A stretch of DNA of 55,041 bases from Bacteroidaceae bacterium (GCA_017540585.1 JAFYAT010000056.1:1-55041), one strand, 5' to 3'. Counted from the first letter of the stretch, positions 18,190-26,459 are shown. A program made the numbers and translations. The notes: a model not told the origin generated them from the sequence alone.

Positions 18190-18504
18190 CTATTTCCGTT
18201 TTTTAGGTTCAGGCAGAGCTTTGCATGTTTCACGAACAAGTGTTGAAAGGTAGTCGCGGTCGTCGATGTCCTCGATGTAGAAATAGTCTTTTGCACCCTC
18301 GTATGGCGGCAGGCATTCTTCTTTGCGAAGCATGGCTCTTCCTTCCTCTGTTGGTTTAATGAATAGACGGTTATCGCATATCAGCCCGAAAATCTTGCCA
18401 TTGCAATAGATGCCGTAATCACCGAACATCTTCTTTGCCTCTATGTTGCCGGCATCACTACATTGATCAACGATGTATTGTACCAAATCTGCATTACTTG
18501 CCAT
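18190..18504 (-). CDS. TfoX N-terminal domain protein
   Basis: 104 residues comprising a single TfoX-N domain: KKMFGDYGIYCNGKIFGLIC at about 24-43, FIKPTEEGRAMLRK, and PPYEGAKDYFYIEDID. It ends in a basic tail (PEPKKRK). In gamma-proteobacteria TfoX/Sxy promotes competence gene expression, but stand-alone TfoX-N proteins in other phyla have no proven role. A minus-strand -7 box lies about 96 bp upstream. The GH29 gene follows at 41 bp. Confidence 0.9.
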   Translation of the reverse strand: MASNADLVQYIVDQCSDAGNIEAKKMFGDYGIYCNGKIFGLICDNRLFIKPTEEGRAMLRKEECLPPYEGAKDYFYIEDIDDRDYLSTLVRETCKALPEPKKRK

Positions 18505-18599
18505 AATTGATGTATGATTTGTCGTTTTACAAATGAATTTCTTAGGTTAGTCAAGCGTTTTTTCACATCTTTCAAAAAAGAAGATTTATTCGCTTGGTG

Positions 18600-18607
18600 C
18601 AAATATA
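18600..18607 (-). promoter_or_regulatory. Putative -7 box for the TfoX-N/GH29 pair
   Basis: CAAATATA reads TATATTTG on the minus strand (TAnnTTTG). It lies in the gene-free 18505-18701 gap, upstream of 18504. Confidence 0.45.
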
Positions 18608-18701
18608 CGAAAAAAAACGGATTTGAAAGTAAACCTACTATTATTAAACGCTATTTTTTGTCTTAAAACTATTATAAGATAGGAACGTATGATGAATGAT
18701 G

Positions 18702-19628
18702 TTACAGCTTTATGCCGTACTTTATGATTCCTTCATTCAGCATTCCTTGTGGCATATATCTCTTTAAGGTGTCGATGATGGTATTGAGCATACGTTGGCG
18801 TATATAGTCATCCTTGATGTAGAGTGATACACGACGTTGTGACAGATAGTCACCATCAATTTTGCGTACGTTTTCACGTTGTTTGTCCGTGAGGAATGGT
18901 AGGTGCATTTCAGGAATGATGGTAAAGCCTCCGTTTTCATCAACTATGCGGATGAGTGTCTCAATGCTGCCTGCCTCGTATATGTGATGTCCTTTACTAC
19001 GAGCCTTACAGAATGAAAAAGCACTATCGCGCAGACATTGTGCCTCTTTCATTATCCACATGTTCTCATGTTCGAGGTTTTCTGGCTTGAACACAGGAAG
19101 CTTACGCCAGCAGCTTTCGGCAAGATAAACGTAGAACTTCTCTGTGTAGAGAGGTATCTCCAGTATTCCGTCCCTTACATTGTCGCTTATGGCTATTCCT
19201 GCATCTATCTCACCACGTAGCAGGGCGTCAAGCATAAAGTTTGCCTTCAGCTCCTGTATGGTAAGATTTACGGAAGGGTAGTCCTCACGATATTGCTTGA
19301 TGAACTTAGGTAGAATGTAGGGTGCAATGGTCGGACCTACGGATATGACCATCGAACCGCCAAGTCTGTCTTTATCCTCTGCTACTATCTCGTTTATGCG
19401 GTTGGTCTCCATCAGAGCCTTCTCAGCTTGAAGTATAATCTTTTTACCAGCTGTGGTGGGAGTGACGGATTTGCTGGAACGCTCAAATATCTTGACGTCA
19501 AGTTCTTCTTCAAGCTTAACGAGCATTGCACTCAGCGTTGGTTGTGATATGTCACACGATTCAGCCGCTCTCGCAAAATTGCGAAAGCGGTTGATGGCAA
19601 CAATGTATCTAAGTTGTTGTAGATTCAT
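18702..19628 (-). CDS. oxyR: OxyR, LysR-type peroxide-responsive regulator
   Basis: 308 residues. N-terminal winged helix-turn-helix at about 1-60 (NLQQLRYIVAINRFRNFARA, DISQPTLSAMLVKLEEEL), then the LysR effector domain. The OxyR-specific redox pair is recognisable as Cys198 in AQCLRDSAF and Cys207 in SFCKAR, matching C199/C208 of E. coli (GHCLRDQAMGFC). This specifically supports OxyR over a generic LysR. It senses H2O2 by disulfide formation and activates antioxidant genes. Its ATG overlaps the thioredoxin stop codon by one base (TAATG), so sensor and reductant are translationally coupled. Confidence 0.93.
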   Translation of the reverse strand: MNLQQLRYIVAINRFRNFARAAESCDISQPTLSAMLVKLEEELDVKIFERSSKSVTPTTAGKKIILQAEKALMETNRINEIVAEDKDRLGGSMVISVGPTIAPYILPKFIKQYREDYPSVNLTIQELKANFMLDALLRGEIDAGIAISDNVRDGILEIPLYTEKFYVYLAESCWRKLPVFKPENLEHENMWIMKEAQCLRDSAFSFCKARSKGHHIYEAGSIETLIRIVDENGGFTIIPEMHLPFLTDKQRENVRKIDGDYLSQRRVSLYIKDDYIRQRMLNTIIDTLKRYMPQGMLNEGIIKYGIKL

Positions 19629-19936
19629 TAGAGTGTGAGTTTTTGAGTTTGATCGATAATGTTTTTAAGGTCATTCAAACTCATAGCTCCGCTTTGTCTC
19701 CAAAGAACCTGACCATTACGGAACAACATGAGTGTTGGTACTGACTGTATTCTGTATGCGGCAGATACATCTTCGTTCTTATCCACATCAATCTTGATGA
19801 TTCGGATTGCATCGCCCAAATCACTCTTGAGTTGTTCGAGAACTGGGTGCATATGTTTGCAAGGACCGCACCATGTAGCATAGAAGTCAACGAGTGTCAA
19901 CTGGTTGCTGTTAATAATTTCATTGAACTTTTCCAT
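19628..19936 (-). CDS. trxA: Thioredoxin
   Basis: 102 residues, a single thioredoxin fold without a signal peptide. The active site is WCGPCK with Cys23 and Cys26 (FYATWCGPCKHMHP). The cis-Pro loop is SVPTLMLFRNG at about 70-80. It is a cytosolic disulfide reductase. It is directly followed by oxyR with a one-base stop/start overlap. No TAnnTTTG box is seen immediately upstream, so it may be read from the Fe-S cluster upstream through the 16-bp repeat array. Confidence 0.95.
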   Translation of the reverse strand: MEKFNEIINSNQLTLVDFYATWCGPCKHMHPVLEQLKSDLGDAIRIIKIDVDKNEDVSAAYRIQSVPTLMLFRNGQVLWRQSGAMSLNDLKNIIDQTQKLTL

Positions 19937-19995
19937 ATCACAATTTTTTTTAGTTTTGTCTGTTAGTTCTTGAATTCAATGGCTCAAATCCGCAA

Positions 19996-20078
19996 GAACT
20001 TAAAAACTTACAAACTTAAAAACTTACAAACTTAAAAACTTACAAACTTAAAAACTCACAAACTTAAAAACTCACAAA
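19996..20078. repeat. 16-bp tandem repeat array, locus 1 (five units)
   Basis: Five contiguous 16-bp units AAACTTAAAAACTTAC, the last two ending CTCAC. The array begins at the conserved terminus TCCGCAAGAACTT (19989-20001) and ends at the stop codon of the NapH-like gene. The same family, in the opposite orientation, is at 31406-31483 and 54643-54710. Confidence 0.9.
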
Positions 20079-20657
20079 CTACTTTACTTTTAGTTTACTA
20101 ATCATTTGTGTCATGTTGCCCATAGGACAGAATACGCACCATGTACGTGGACGATAGATGACTGTAAGTATGACGCCTACTATCAATGATGTAAGCATGA
20201 TGCCATAGAGTCCAAAGGCGAACTGCGCTTTCCAAGGTTCTATCTCCATGGGATATGCCCAATGCCAAGGTACATCGAACGTCCATAACAGATGGATTGT
20301 CTCATGTAGAGTCTCCAATCCTTTTGCCACCTGAACGGTTAGCCATATCATCTGAATGAAGAAGAACATGAAGAAAATGAGAAATCCATTTCTAAACCAT
20401 TTGCTTGATAGCCATCGTGGTGCAACCTTCTTGCTTGACCATCCCAATGTGTTGCCAATCTGTAGGAACAGTTGACCGCGTCCGCAATAGTTGTTGCAGT
20501 AGCCCTTGCCACCTCCGAAGATAGCCATCAACAAAGGAATCATGAAACAGATGACACCGAGCCACGCAAATACGATGTTGAAGAAACCAAGCGTGAAATA
20601 TGTTGCAGAGACAATCCATAGATAGTCGCTCCACTTTTTCTTTTTTTCTTTTGCCAT
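20079..20657 (-). CDS. NapH/NosR-like membrane 4Fe-4S protein
   Basis: 192 residues. About four hydrophobic segments are visible: YLWIVSATYFTLGFFNIVFA, LGVICFMIPLLMAIFG, GFLIFFMFFFIQMIWLTVQV and YGIMLTSLIVGVILTVIY. Two cysteine clusters of the polyferredoxin type are present: CNNYCGRGQ near residue 54 and WCVFCPMGNMTQ near residue 175. Both resemble the C-x3-CP motifs of NapH/NosR/RdxA membrane Fe-S proteins but are shorter. Proteins of this kind pass electrons between a cytosolic ferredoxin and the membrane pool. It follows a ferredoxin gene by 6 bp, which supports that role. Confidence 0.8.
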   Translation of the reverse strand: MAKEKKKKWSDYLWIVSATYFTLGFFNIVFAWLGVICFMIPLLMAIFGGGKGYCNNYCGRGQLFLQIGNTLGWSSKKVAPRWLSSKWFRNGFLIFFMFFFIQMIWLTVQVAKGLETLHETIHLLWTFDVPWHWAYPMEIEPWKAQFAFGLYGIMLTSLIVGVILTVIYRPRTWCVFCPMGNMTQMISKLKVK

Positions 20658-20663
20658 AATGAG

Positions 20664-20855
20664 TTATCTCAATACCTTATGAATTACTCCGGCAGGGCAG
20701 TTGTTTTCGCAAATGCCGCAACCAATACATAGATTCTCGTCCACCACCGCATAGCAACCCTTGTATATGCTTATAGCATCCTTAGGGCATACCTTGACAC
20801 ATACTCCACATGCTACGCAGCGGTCTTTTTCGTTTTCTGCTTTATATTTAGTCAT
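20664..20855 (-). CDS. 2[4Fe-4S] ferredoxin
   Basis: 63 residues with two classical clusters: CVACGVCVKVCPKD at about 13-26 and CIGCGICENNCPAG at about 43-56. Small, soluble, with no extra domain. It sits between the C_GCAxxG gene (3-bp gap) and the NapH-like gene (6-bp gap), so it likely carries electrons for that membrane protein. It was recognised by motif spacing. Confidence 0.95.
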   Translation of the reverse strand: MTKYKAENEKDRCVACGVCVKVCPKDAISIYKGCYAVVDENLCIGCGICENNCPAGVIHKVLR

Positions 20856-20858
20856 AGT

Positions 20859-21251
20859 TTATGCCTCCTGTATCAATAGTTCCTCAAGAAATTCTGATGC
20901 ATCGGCAACGCAGAGTGGGCACTCACGTAGAACCTTACCTGTGCCTGCACCTTTGAGCAGTTTGCATTGTGTGGCGCCATTGCGCTCTTGGAACTTGTCC
21001 ATTATCTGACGCATACCCTTTACTGACTTAGACTTATCCTTTGTGGCAAGACCAAGTATGATGCCAGCACCGACTATTGCTCCACACGTACCTTCCATGT
21101 TGCCCATTCCTGCTGCGAAGCTGTTGCCAACGTGCTTTATCGTATCCACATCCATGCCTGTATAGTCACAGTATGCGCAGAGTACAGCTTGTGTGCAATT
21201 ATGTGTACCGCAGCGTTTCATTTCTGCTGCCAATTGTTTTCTACTTTCCAT
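20859..21251 (-). CDS. C_GCAxxG_C_C family redox protein
   Basis: 130 residues. Conserved pieces are HNCTQAVLCAYCDYTGMD at about 17-34, GMGNMEGTCGAIVGAG at about 50-65 (the G-C-A/G core of the family name), then KLLKGAGTG and ECPLCVADASEFLEELL. Members are small putative redox or metal-binding proteins of unknown reaction, often beside Fe-S or reductase genes, as here. It is the first gene of the ferredoxin/NapH-like operon, with a -7 box 20 bp upstream. Confidence 0.85.
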   Translation of the reverse strand: MESRKQLAAEMKRCGTHNCTQAVLCAYCDYTGMDVDTIKHVGNSFAAGMGNMEGTCGAIVGAGIILGLATKDKSKSVKGMRQIMDKFQERNGATQCKLLKGAGTGKVLRECPLCVADASEFLEELLIQEA

Positions 21252-21270
21252 AACTTTAATGTTTACGCTG

Positions 21271-21278
21271 CAAAGATA
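21271..21278 (-). promoter_or_regulatory. Putative -7 box for the C_GCAxxG-ferredoxin-NapH operon
   Basis: CAAAGATA reads TATCTTTG on the minus strand (TAnnTTTG), 20 bp before the start at 21251. Confidence 0.45.
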
Positions 21279-21337
21279 TGAATTATATTATATTCTGACG
21301 AAAGATTATGATAATGTAATTATAGATATTATCTATT

Positions 21338-21683
21338 TAAGTAGGTGTGCAAAATTATTTTTACAATCCTTGCACCGCCTACTGCGCATCTTCAACGCCT
21401 AAAAACAATCGAGTAGGAGTCACTACACTCATTTATTTTAGGCGCTGAACATACATCATTAATCAATACAATCATTATAAAAATAATTTCGACCTGTATG
21501 GTTGTAGTTTTGCACAAAGGTGCATATTAAAAAAACAGTCAAGAAACAGTACAAAAACAAGAAAAAACATGTTTTTTTTGATTTTCTTTTGTTTTTACCA
21601 TGTTTTTTTAACTGGCCGCACTGCGGCAAAAAACAACATACAGTTTCAACCGTACAGGTCGAATAATTTTGCACACCTACTTA
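21338..21683. mobile_element. 166-bp MITE, copy 2, split by a nested insertion
   Basis: The ends are the same as at 13475-13640 (TAAGTAGGTGTGCAAAATTA at 21338; TTTTGCACACCTACTTA ending at 21683), with the interior in the opposite orientation to copy 1. The total is 346 bp. Removing the 172-bp insert and one 8-bp target copy leaves exactly 166 bp, the length of copy 1. Confidence 0.92.
21490..21661. mobile_element. 172-bp inverted-repeat element nested inside the MITE
   Basis: Termini are CGACCTGTATGGTTGTAGTT (21490) and, reverse complemented from 21661, CGACCTGTACGGTTGAAACT. The first 16 positions differ at two. The flanking 8 bp AATAATTT is duplicated exactly (21482-21489 and 21662-21669). 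The interior is A-rich then T-rich, with a CCGCACTGCGG palindrome and no ORF. An 8-bp duplication fits several IS families (IS1595, ISL3, IS66); I cannot assign one. Confidence 0.9.
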
Positions 21684-21834
21684 TGTGTTTTTATTTAGCG
21701 GTAAATAATATTGCAGAAGCACGAAACAAATCGTAATTTCATAGAGAACAAACAGACATATATGTTTGTTAATAATCGTTAAAAATCGCATTCTACGATG
21801 TATAGTCAGGGTCACAAGTTGAGTTTTTATTTTA

Positions 21835-21842
21835 TATATTTG
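21835..21842 (+). promoter_or_regulatory. Possible -7 box for the efflux operon
   Basis: TATATTTG matches TAnnTTTG, 110 bp upstream of the tolC-like start. A TTG at 21819-21821 lies closer than the usual spacing, so support is partial. Confidence 0.35.
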
Positions 21843-21863
21843 CAAGCGTTAAAAAGAAAAATG

Positions 21864-21904
21864 CCTGCACGGTTGTAGTTGAAATGACAAAGGCTATAGC
21901 AGGC
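21864..21904 (+). repeat. Possible solo terminus of the nested element, upstream of tolC
   Basis: CCTGCACGGTTGTAGTT (21864-21880) matches 15 of 17 positions of the nested element's left end. ACAAAGG also recurs about 6 nt further on, as in the element. GCCTGC/GCAGGC (21863-21868, 21899-21904) brackets it. It may be a relic or a shared regulatory motif. Confidence 0.4.
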
Positions 21905-21952
21905 GATAACCATAAATTTCAACACATATAAAAGTATTCAATTAAGTATTAA

Positions 21953-23266
21953 ATGACAGAAAAAAGAGGATGGCTTGTGGCGACTTTCGCCATAGCCAAT
22001 GTGTTCTGTGTGTCTGCATCAGAGCCATTACGGATGAACCTGCAACAGCTGTTTGCCACAGCAGAGGCTAACAATGCAAGTGTACAGTCGTATAAGGCAG
22101 CGATACAACAGACAGAAGAGGGTATTGATGCAGCACATTCTGCGATGCTGCCTGACGTTGAGGCTTCGGCATCTGTTAGCTACCTTGGAAATGTGAGGAT
22201 ATGGAATCGCCGTTTCAAGGAAGGAATGACGGCTGTGACTCCACACTTTGGAAATAACATGGTATTGACAGCAAGACAGACTGTGTATAGCGGAGGAGCC
22301 ATAACAAGCAGTATAGCCTTGGCACGTCTCGAACATGAGATGACAAAGGTGGAAGCGGAGGAGAACCGTCAACGGGTACGCTTTCTGTTGACAGGTCATT
22401 ACTTGCAACTGCACAACCTGCGTAACCAGCTGGAGGTCTTTGACCAGAACATCACACTTACGGAGACTCTTATCCAGCACACAAGACAACGTATGGAGCA
22501 GGGCATAGCTCTTGAGAATGACGTGACACGTTATGAACTTCAACTGGAGAATCTTCGTCTTGGAAAGACAAGGGTGGAGGATGCGAGGCGTATCATAAGC
22601 CACCAGCTTACCACAATGCTGGGTATGGATAGCACCATAACCATTCTTCCTGATGATAACTTCTCTACGGCTTTGTGTCCTATTGACGGGGAAAGTGCAT
22701 GGCAACAGCTGGCGACAGCTAATAATACAGGATTGCAGAAGGTGGCTATAGGTACACGTATGGCGCAGCAGAAGGTACGTCTTGAAAAGTCTGAACGTCT
22801 GCCGAAGGTTGCCATTGTTGCCGAAGACCATTTGGACGGTCCTGTAACGTTTGAAATTCCTACGTTGGACAAGAACATCAACTATTGGTATGTGGGTGTG
22901 GGCGTGAGGTATAATTTCTCATCATTATGGAAGAACAACAAGAAGGTACGACAAGCTCGCACATCTGTATTACACAGTCAGTTGCAACAACGTGAAGCGG
23001 CTGAAGGTGTGGACAATGCCATTCAGGGTGCATATACCAATTACCTTACTTCGTTCACAGAGCTCAAGGCGCAGCAGAAGAGCGTGGAACTGGCAACACA
23101 GAACTATCGCATCATTCAGAACCGCTATACCGAGGGACTTGCACTTATTACAGACATGGTGGATGCCGCCAACGTGAAGCTTGATGCAGAGCTTGCACTT
23201 GTGAATGCACGAATAAACGTGATATACAACTACTACCAACTTAAATATATTAGCAATACACTATAA
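21953..23266 (+). CDS. TolC-family outer-membrane efflux protein
   Basis: 437 residues. Signal peptide about 1-23 (WLVATFAIANVFCVSASE). Two OEP repeats follow, with long amphipathic helices: DLFATAEANNASVQSYK-like positions at about 30-60, then coiled-coil-like helices at 120-215 (HLRNQLEVFDQNITLTETL equivalent) and 330-430. NRYTEGLALITDMVDAANVK near residue 387 is the typical second-repeat phrase. It forms the outer-membrane channel of a tripartite pump. It is the first gene of a tolC-hlyD-MFS operon on the plus strand; the HlyD gene starts 3 bp after its stop. Confidence 0.93.
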   Translation: MTEKRGWLVATFAIANVFCVSASEPLRMNLQQLFATAEANNASVQSYKAAIQQTEEGIDAAHSAMLPDVEASASVSYLGNVRIWNRRFKEGMTAVTPHFGNNMVLTARQTVYSGGAITSSIALARLEHEMTKVEAEENRQRVRFLLTGHYLQLHNLRNQLEVFDQNITLTETLIQHTRQRMEQGIALENDVTRYELQLENLRLGKTRVEDARRIISHQLTTMLGMDSTITILPDDNFSTALCPIDGESAWQQLATANNTGLQKVAIGTRMAQQKVRLEKSERLPKVAIVAEDHLDGPVTFEIPTLDKNINYWYVGVGVRYNFSSLWKNNKKVRQARTSVLHSQLQQREAAEGVDNAIQGAYTNYLTSFTELKAQQKSVELATQNYRIIQNRYTEGLALITDMVDAANVKLDAELALVNARINVIYNYYQLKYISNTL

Positions 23267-23268
23267 TA

Positions 23269-24303
23269 ATGGAAAAGAAACTTATATATCGCTGGACATA
23301 TAACCTGATTGTACTTGCACTCCTTCTTATAGGTGCAACTGTGGTAATCATTAATTTCGCCCACTTCGGTAATGTAGAATGGACAGATAATGCCCACGTA
23401 CGACAACATATAACGCCAGTCAACACACGTGTTGGTGGCTTCATCAAGGAGATTCGCTTTGATGAGTTTCAACAAGTACATAAGGGTGACACACTTGTGA
23501 TAATCGATGATGCAGAGTTCCGTCTTGCACTTGCTCAGGCAGAGGCAAGCCTTGTAAATGCAGAGGCTGGCAACCGTGCCACTACGACAGGTATGGCTAC
23601 AACACAGAGCAATATAGGTGTGACAGATGCCACAATCGATGAATTGCATGCACAGATGGAGAATGCACAAAGAGAGAATGCACGTTTCCAAAAACTGCTT
23701 GCAGACAAGAGTGTCACACAGCAACAGGCAGACAACATACATACGGCATATCTTACCATTCGCGCCAGATATGAGGCTGCCAACTGCCAACGACATTCAA
23801 TGACACTTGTACGTAATGAGCAGGGACATCATCTTGAGCAGAGCGAAGCTGGTATTGAGGTAGCACGTGCGCAGCTTGACCTTGCACGTCTTAATCTTTC
23901 ATATACCGTTATTGTGGCTACTGCAGACGGAGTGCTTGGACGAAAGAACATACATGAGGGACAACTTGTGCAGCCAGGACAGACGATGGTGGACATCGTT
24001 GATGGCAAAGACATGTGGATAGTTGCAAACTATCGTGAAACTCAGATGCCGAATATCGCTGTAGGTGCAAAGGTTCGTATTAAGGCTGACGCCGTGCCTG
24101 ATGTGGAATATACAGGTGTGGTAGAGCGTATTTCTGATGCAACTGGTAGTGCTTACAGTCTTATACCGCAGGATAATGCCACAGGTAACTTTGTGAAGGT
24201 GGAACAGCGTGTGCCTGTACGCATTAGTCTTGACAACAACAGAAAGGAGGACCTTGCAAAGTTACGTGCAGGTCTGAATGTGGAATGTGAAATAGAATAT
24301 TAG
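23269..24303 (+). CDS. HlyD/EmrA-type membrane fusion protein
   Basis: 344 residues. One N-terminal membrane helix at about 14-33 (LIVLALLLIGATVVIINFAH). The lipoyl half-motif is NAHVRQHITPVNTRVGGFIK at about 43-62, and a coiled-coil hairpin lies at about 95-200. The second lipoyl half and beta-barrel follow (TADGVLGRKNIHEGQLVQPG). The domain order is EmrA-like. The adaptor bridges the inner-membrane MFS pump and the TolC channel in the periplasm. The flanking genes fit exactly: TolC upstream (2-bp gap) and an MFS protein downstream (2-bp gap). Confidence 0.94.
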   Translation: MEKKLIYRWTYNLIVLALLLIGATVVIINFAHFGNVEWTDNAHVRQHITPVNTRVGGFIKEIRFDEFQQVHKGDTLVIIDDAEFRLALAQAEASLVNAEAGNRATTTGMATTQSNIGVTDATIDELHAQMENAQRENARFQKLLADKSVTQQQADNIHTAYLTIRARYEAANCQRHSMTLVRNEQGHHLEQSEAGIEVARAQLDLARLNLSYTVIVATADGVLGRKNIHEGQLVQPGQTMVDIVDGKDMWIVANYRETQMPNIAVGAKVRIKADAVPDVEYTGVVERISDATGSAYSLIPQDNATGNFVKVEQRVPVRISLDNNRKEDLAKLRAGLNVECEIEY

Positions 24304-24305
24304 AT

Positions 24306-25904
24306 ATGAGCAGTCATCCAACACCCCCTCCTTTTGCCATGCCAATGTTTCGTTCATGCGTACCTGCATGGCTACGTCCTTGGATATATGTGATACAGGC
24401 GTTTTGTTTCCAGTTGGCTGGTTGTGTCTATCTCGGAGCTCTTAATGAGATGATTGGTGGACGTGCCATTATGCGTGAGGATGTCACTATGTGCTTGTAT
24501 AGTAACCTTGCAGGAATGGCTATATACTTTCCTCTGTTATTCAGAATGAAGTTCCGTTTTTCTAACCGCTCGCTGCTTATCACTTCGGCTCTTGTGCTGG
24601 CTGCATGCAACTGGCTGTTCACCATGACCACATTCTTGCCTCTCATGTGGGTTCTATGCTTCGTGGCAGGCATGGCAAAGATACAGGGTACATTCGAGAA
24701 TATGTCGAACATACAACTTTGGATGACACCTACGCGTGACATGGGAGTGTTCTTTCCATGCCTTCATATCATACTGCTTACAAGTATTGAGTTGCAGGCT
24801 TGGTATAGCGCATTCTTTGGCCACACGCTCCATTGGTACGCATCCTATTACTTCGTGATAGGGCTGATGATGTTGGTCGTAACCATACAGTTGTTTCTTA
24901 CGCGTCCATGGTGTCCTGTTCCACAACGTATGCCGCTTCATGGTATCGACTGGCTTGGAGCGGCTTTATGGTGTCTGCTTGGACTACAGATAGCATATAT
25001 CTTCAACTATGGCGACTGGCTTGACTGGTGGCATTCGTCAACAATACGCATACTTACAGGTACGTCATTCATAACGCTTGCCGGATGTCTGCACAGGATG
25101 TGGACTAAGCAACAGCCGTTCTATGAACCTCGCATGTGGACTTATCGCCATCTTGTACCGATACTGCTTATCATCGTTATTGTCGAAGGACTACTTGCGT
25201 CCGAGCGTGTGCTTGAGGAGGTGTTCTTTGAGGAGGTGATGGGCTATGAAACGGTAACGTCGTATTCCCTTACACTATGGTCATTGCCTGGTATCTACCT
25301 TGGTTGTCTTGTATCGTGGCTGTGGCTTGTAAAATGGAAGTTTAATGTCTATAAACTCATAGCCTGTGGATTACTTGGCATCACACTATATGCCTCTGGA
25401 TTCTACTTCCTCGTGGCAGTTCATATCAATATTGAGGTGTTGAGACTTCCGATTGCCTGTCGTGGTTTCGGCTATGCTGTACTCAGCATTTCACTTATGT
25501 GGTGTTTGCATGAGATTATGACGTTTGAACATTTTTTCCAATCGCTATCCGTGTTTAACTTCATGCACATGTTCATAGGTGGTGTGATTGGCTGTGCTCT
25601 CTATGCATGGGGGGTACGTTATTACATGGCTGACAACATGGTTCGCTATACCGCTTATATTGACATGCCGTCATTCACATCTTCGCCATTTGATGTGGGT
25701 GAATGGATGGAAGGTTTTGTACGTTCCATGATGGCTGTCACCATAAAGCAGTTATATGGATGGGTTCTGTACCTGAGTGGGGGGCTGACTCTCGGATTCC
25801 TGTTGTGGGATATCCCGATGATACGTCGTCATGCACGCCGTTTCCCTACATGGACTATGGTGTGGATGGATTCACAGTTACGTAGGAGAAGAAGGAAATT
25901 ATAA
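24306..25904 (+). CDS. MFS transporter, EmrB/DHA2-like
   Basis: 532 residues with roughly 12-14 hydrophobic segments spread through the length. Examples are YVIQAFCFQLAGCVYLGALN, AGMAIYFPLLFRM, LLITSALVLAACNWLF, LVPILLIIVIVEGLL, LPGIYLGCLVSWLWLV and GWVLYLSGGLTLGFLLW. Sequence motifs of DHA2 drug transporters are weak, so the family call leans on topology and on context directly after TolC and HlyD-type genes. The likely role is the proton-driven inner-membrane component of a tripartite exporter; the substrate is unknown. The C terminus is basic (QLRRRRRKL). Confidence 0.85.
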   Translation: MSSHPTPPPFAMPMFRSCVPAWLRPWIYVIQAFCFQLAGCVYLGALNEMIGGRAIMREDVTMCLYSNLAGMAIYFPLLFRMKFRFSNRSLLITSALVLAACNWLFTMTTFLPLMWVLCFVAGMAKIQGTFENMSNIQLWMTPTRDMGVFFPCLHIILLTSIELQAWYSAFFGHTLHWYASYYFVIGLMMLVVTIQLFLTRPWCPVPQRMPLHGIDWLGAALWCLLGLQIAYIFNYGDWLDWWHSSTIRILTGTSFITLAGCLHRMWTKQQPFYEPRMWTYRHLVPILLIIVIVEGLLASERVLEEVFFEEVMGYETVTSYSLTLWSLPGIYLGCLVSWLWLVKWKFNVYKLIACGLLGITLYASGFYFLVAVHINIEVLRLPIACRGFGYAVLSISLMWCLHEIMTFEHFFQSLSVFNFMHMFIGGVIGCALYAWGVRYYMADNMVRYTAYIDMPSFTSSPFDVGEWMEGFVRSMMAVTIKQLYGWVLYLSGGLTLGFLLWDIPMIRRHARRFPTWTMVWMDSQLRRRRRKL

Positions 25905-25999
25905 ATTATAATTTAGCAGAAACGGTAATTCCCAGTCTTCAAAGAAAGTGCTGAATTTTCGTTTTTTTCATAGTATTAACCTTATAAAACAAAAGAATT

Positions 26000-26308
26000 A
26001 TGTCAAAGACAGCAGATGTTCTTATTGAGAAGAACCGTAACCTAATTAATGGTTTACGTAAACATCTAAGTGAAGGTGGTCAAGGTATTACAAACCAAGA
26101 CATCATTGCCATGGAACAGGTCGTTGATTCCTTGAGTGTAATTAGTAAGGAATGTGATGAACTACGTGAGCAACTTGCCCCTAAAATCAAACATACAAAT
26201 GAGTTAATGGCAAAAGTAAAGACTACCTATGCCAATACAAAGTGCGTCATTCGTAACTCTTACCCACAGGAAAAGTGGGCGGAATACGGATTGGCTGACA
26301 AACGATAG
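26000..26308 (+). CDS. Conserved-looking small helical protein of unknown function
   Basis: 102 residues, cytosolic, no signal. It is mostly helical with a coiled-coil tendency (VVDSLSVISKECDELREQLA at about 47-66). The tail is basic/aromatic (IRNSYPQEKWAEYGLADKR). Codon use matches the neighbours, and a start with upstream AAAAGAATT spacing is plausible. It is separated from the MFS gene by 95 bp and followed by a strong bidirectional terminator. I do not recognise a family. Confidence 0.65.
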   Translation: MSKTADVLIEKNRNLINGLRKHLSEGGQGITNQDIIAMEQVVDSLSVISKECDELREQLAPKIKHTNELMAKVKTTYANTKCVIRNSYPQEKWAEYGLADKR

Positions 26309-26423
26309 ACAATCTTGCTTGAAACATTAACTAAGTTTCAGATTTATTTTATCTCCACTGGAGTGAAATGTGAAAATGTATTTACGCCATTCACTAATTA
26401 CTTTCAAGGCAATCTAATAATAT

Positions 26424-26459
26424 AAAGCCGTTCGGACGCATTGTGTTCCGAACGGCTTT
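26424..26459. terminator. Bidirectional terminator between convergent genes
   Basis: Perfect 13-bp stem AAAGCCGTTCGGA with TCCGAACGGCTTT, 10-nt loop. It sits between the small helical gene (plus) and the GH30 gene (minus), 9 bp from the latter's stop. Confidence 0.88.

Noticed and set aside
19996-20078. CRISPR array
   Set aside because: Units are contiguous 16-mers with no unique spacers and no cas genes are in the window.
22028-22831. 267-codon ORF antisense to the tolC-like gene
   Set aside because: No recognisable domain, and the plus-strand frame is clearly TolC in an operon.
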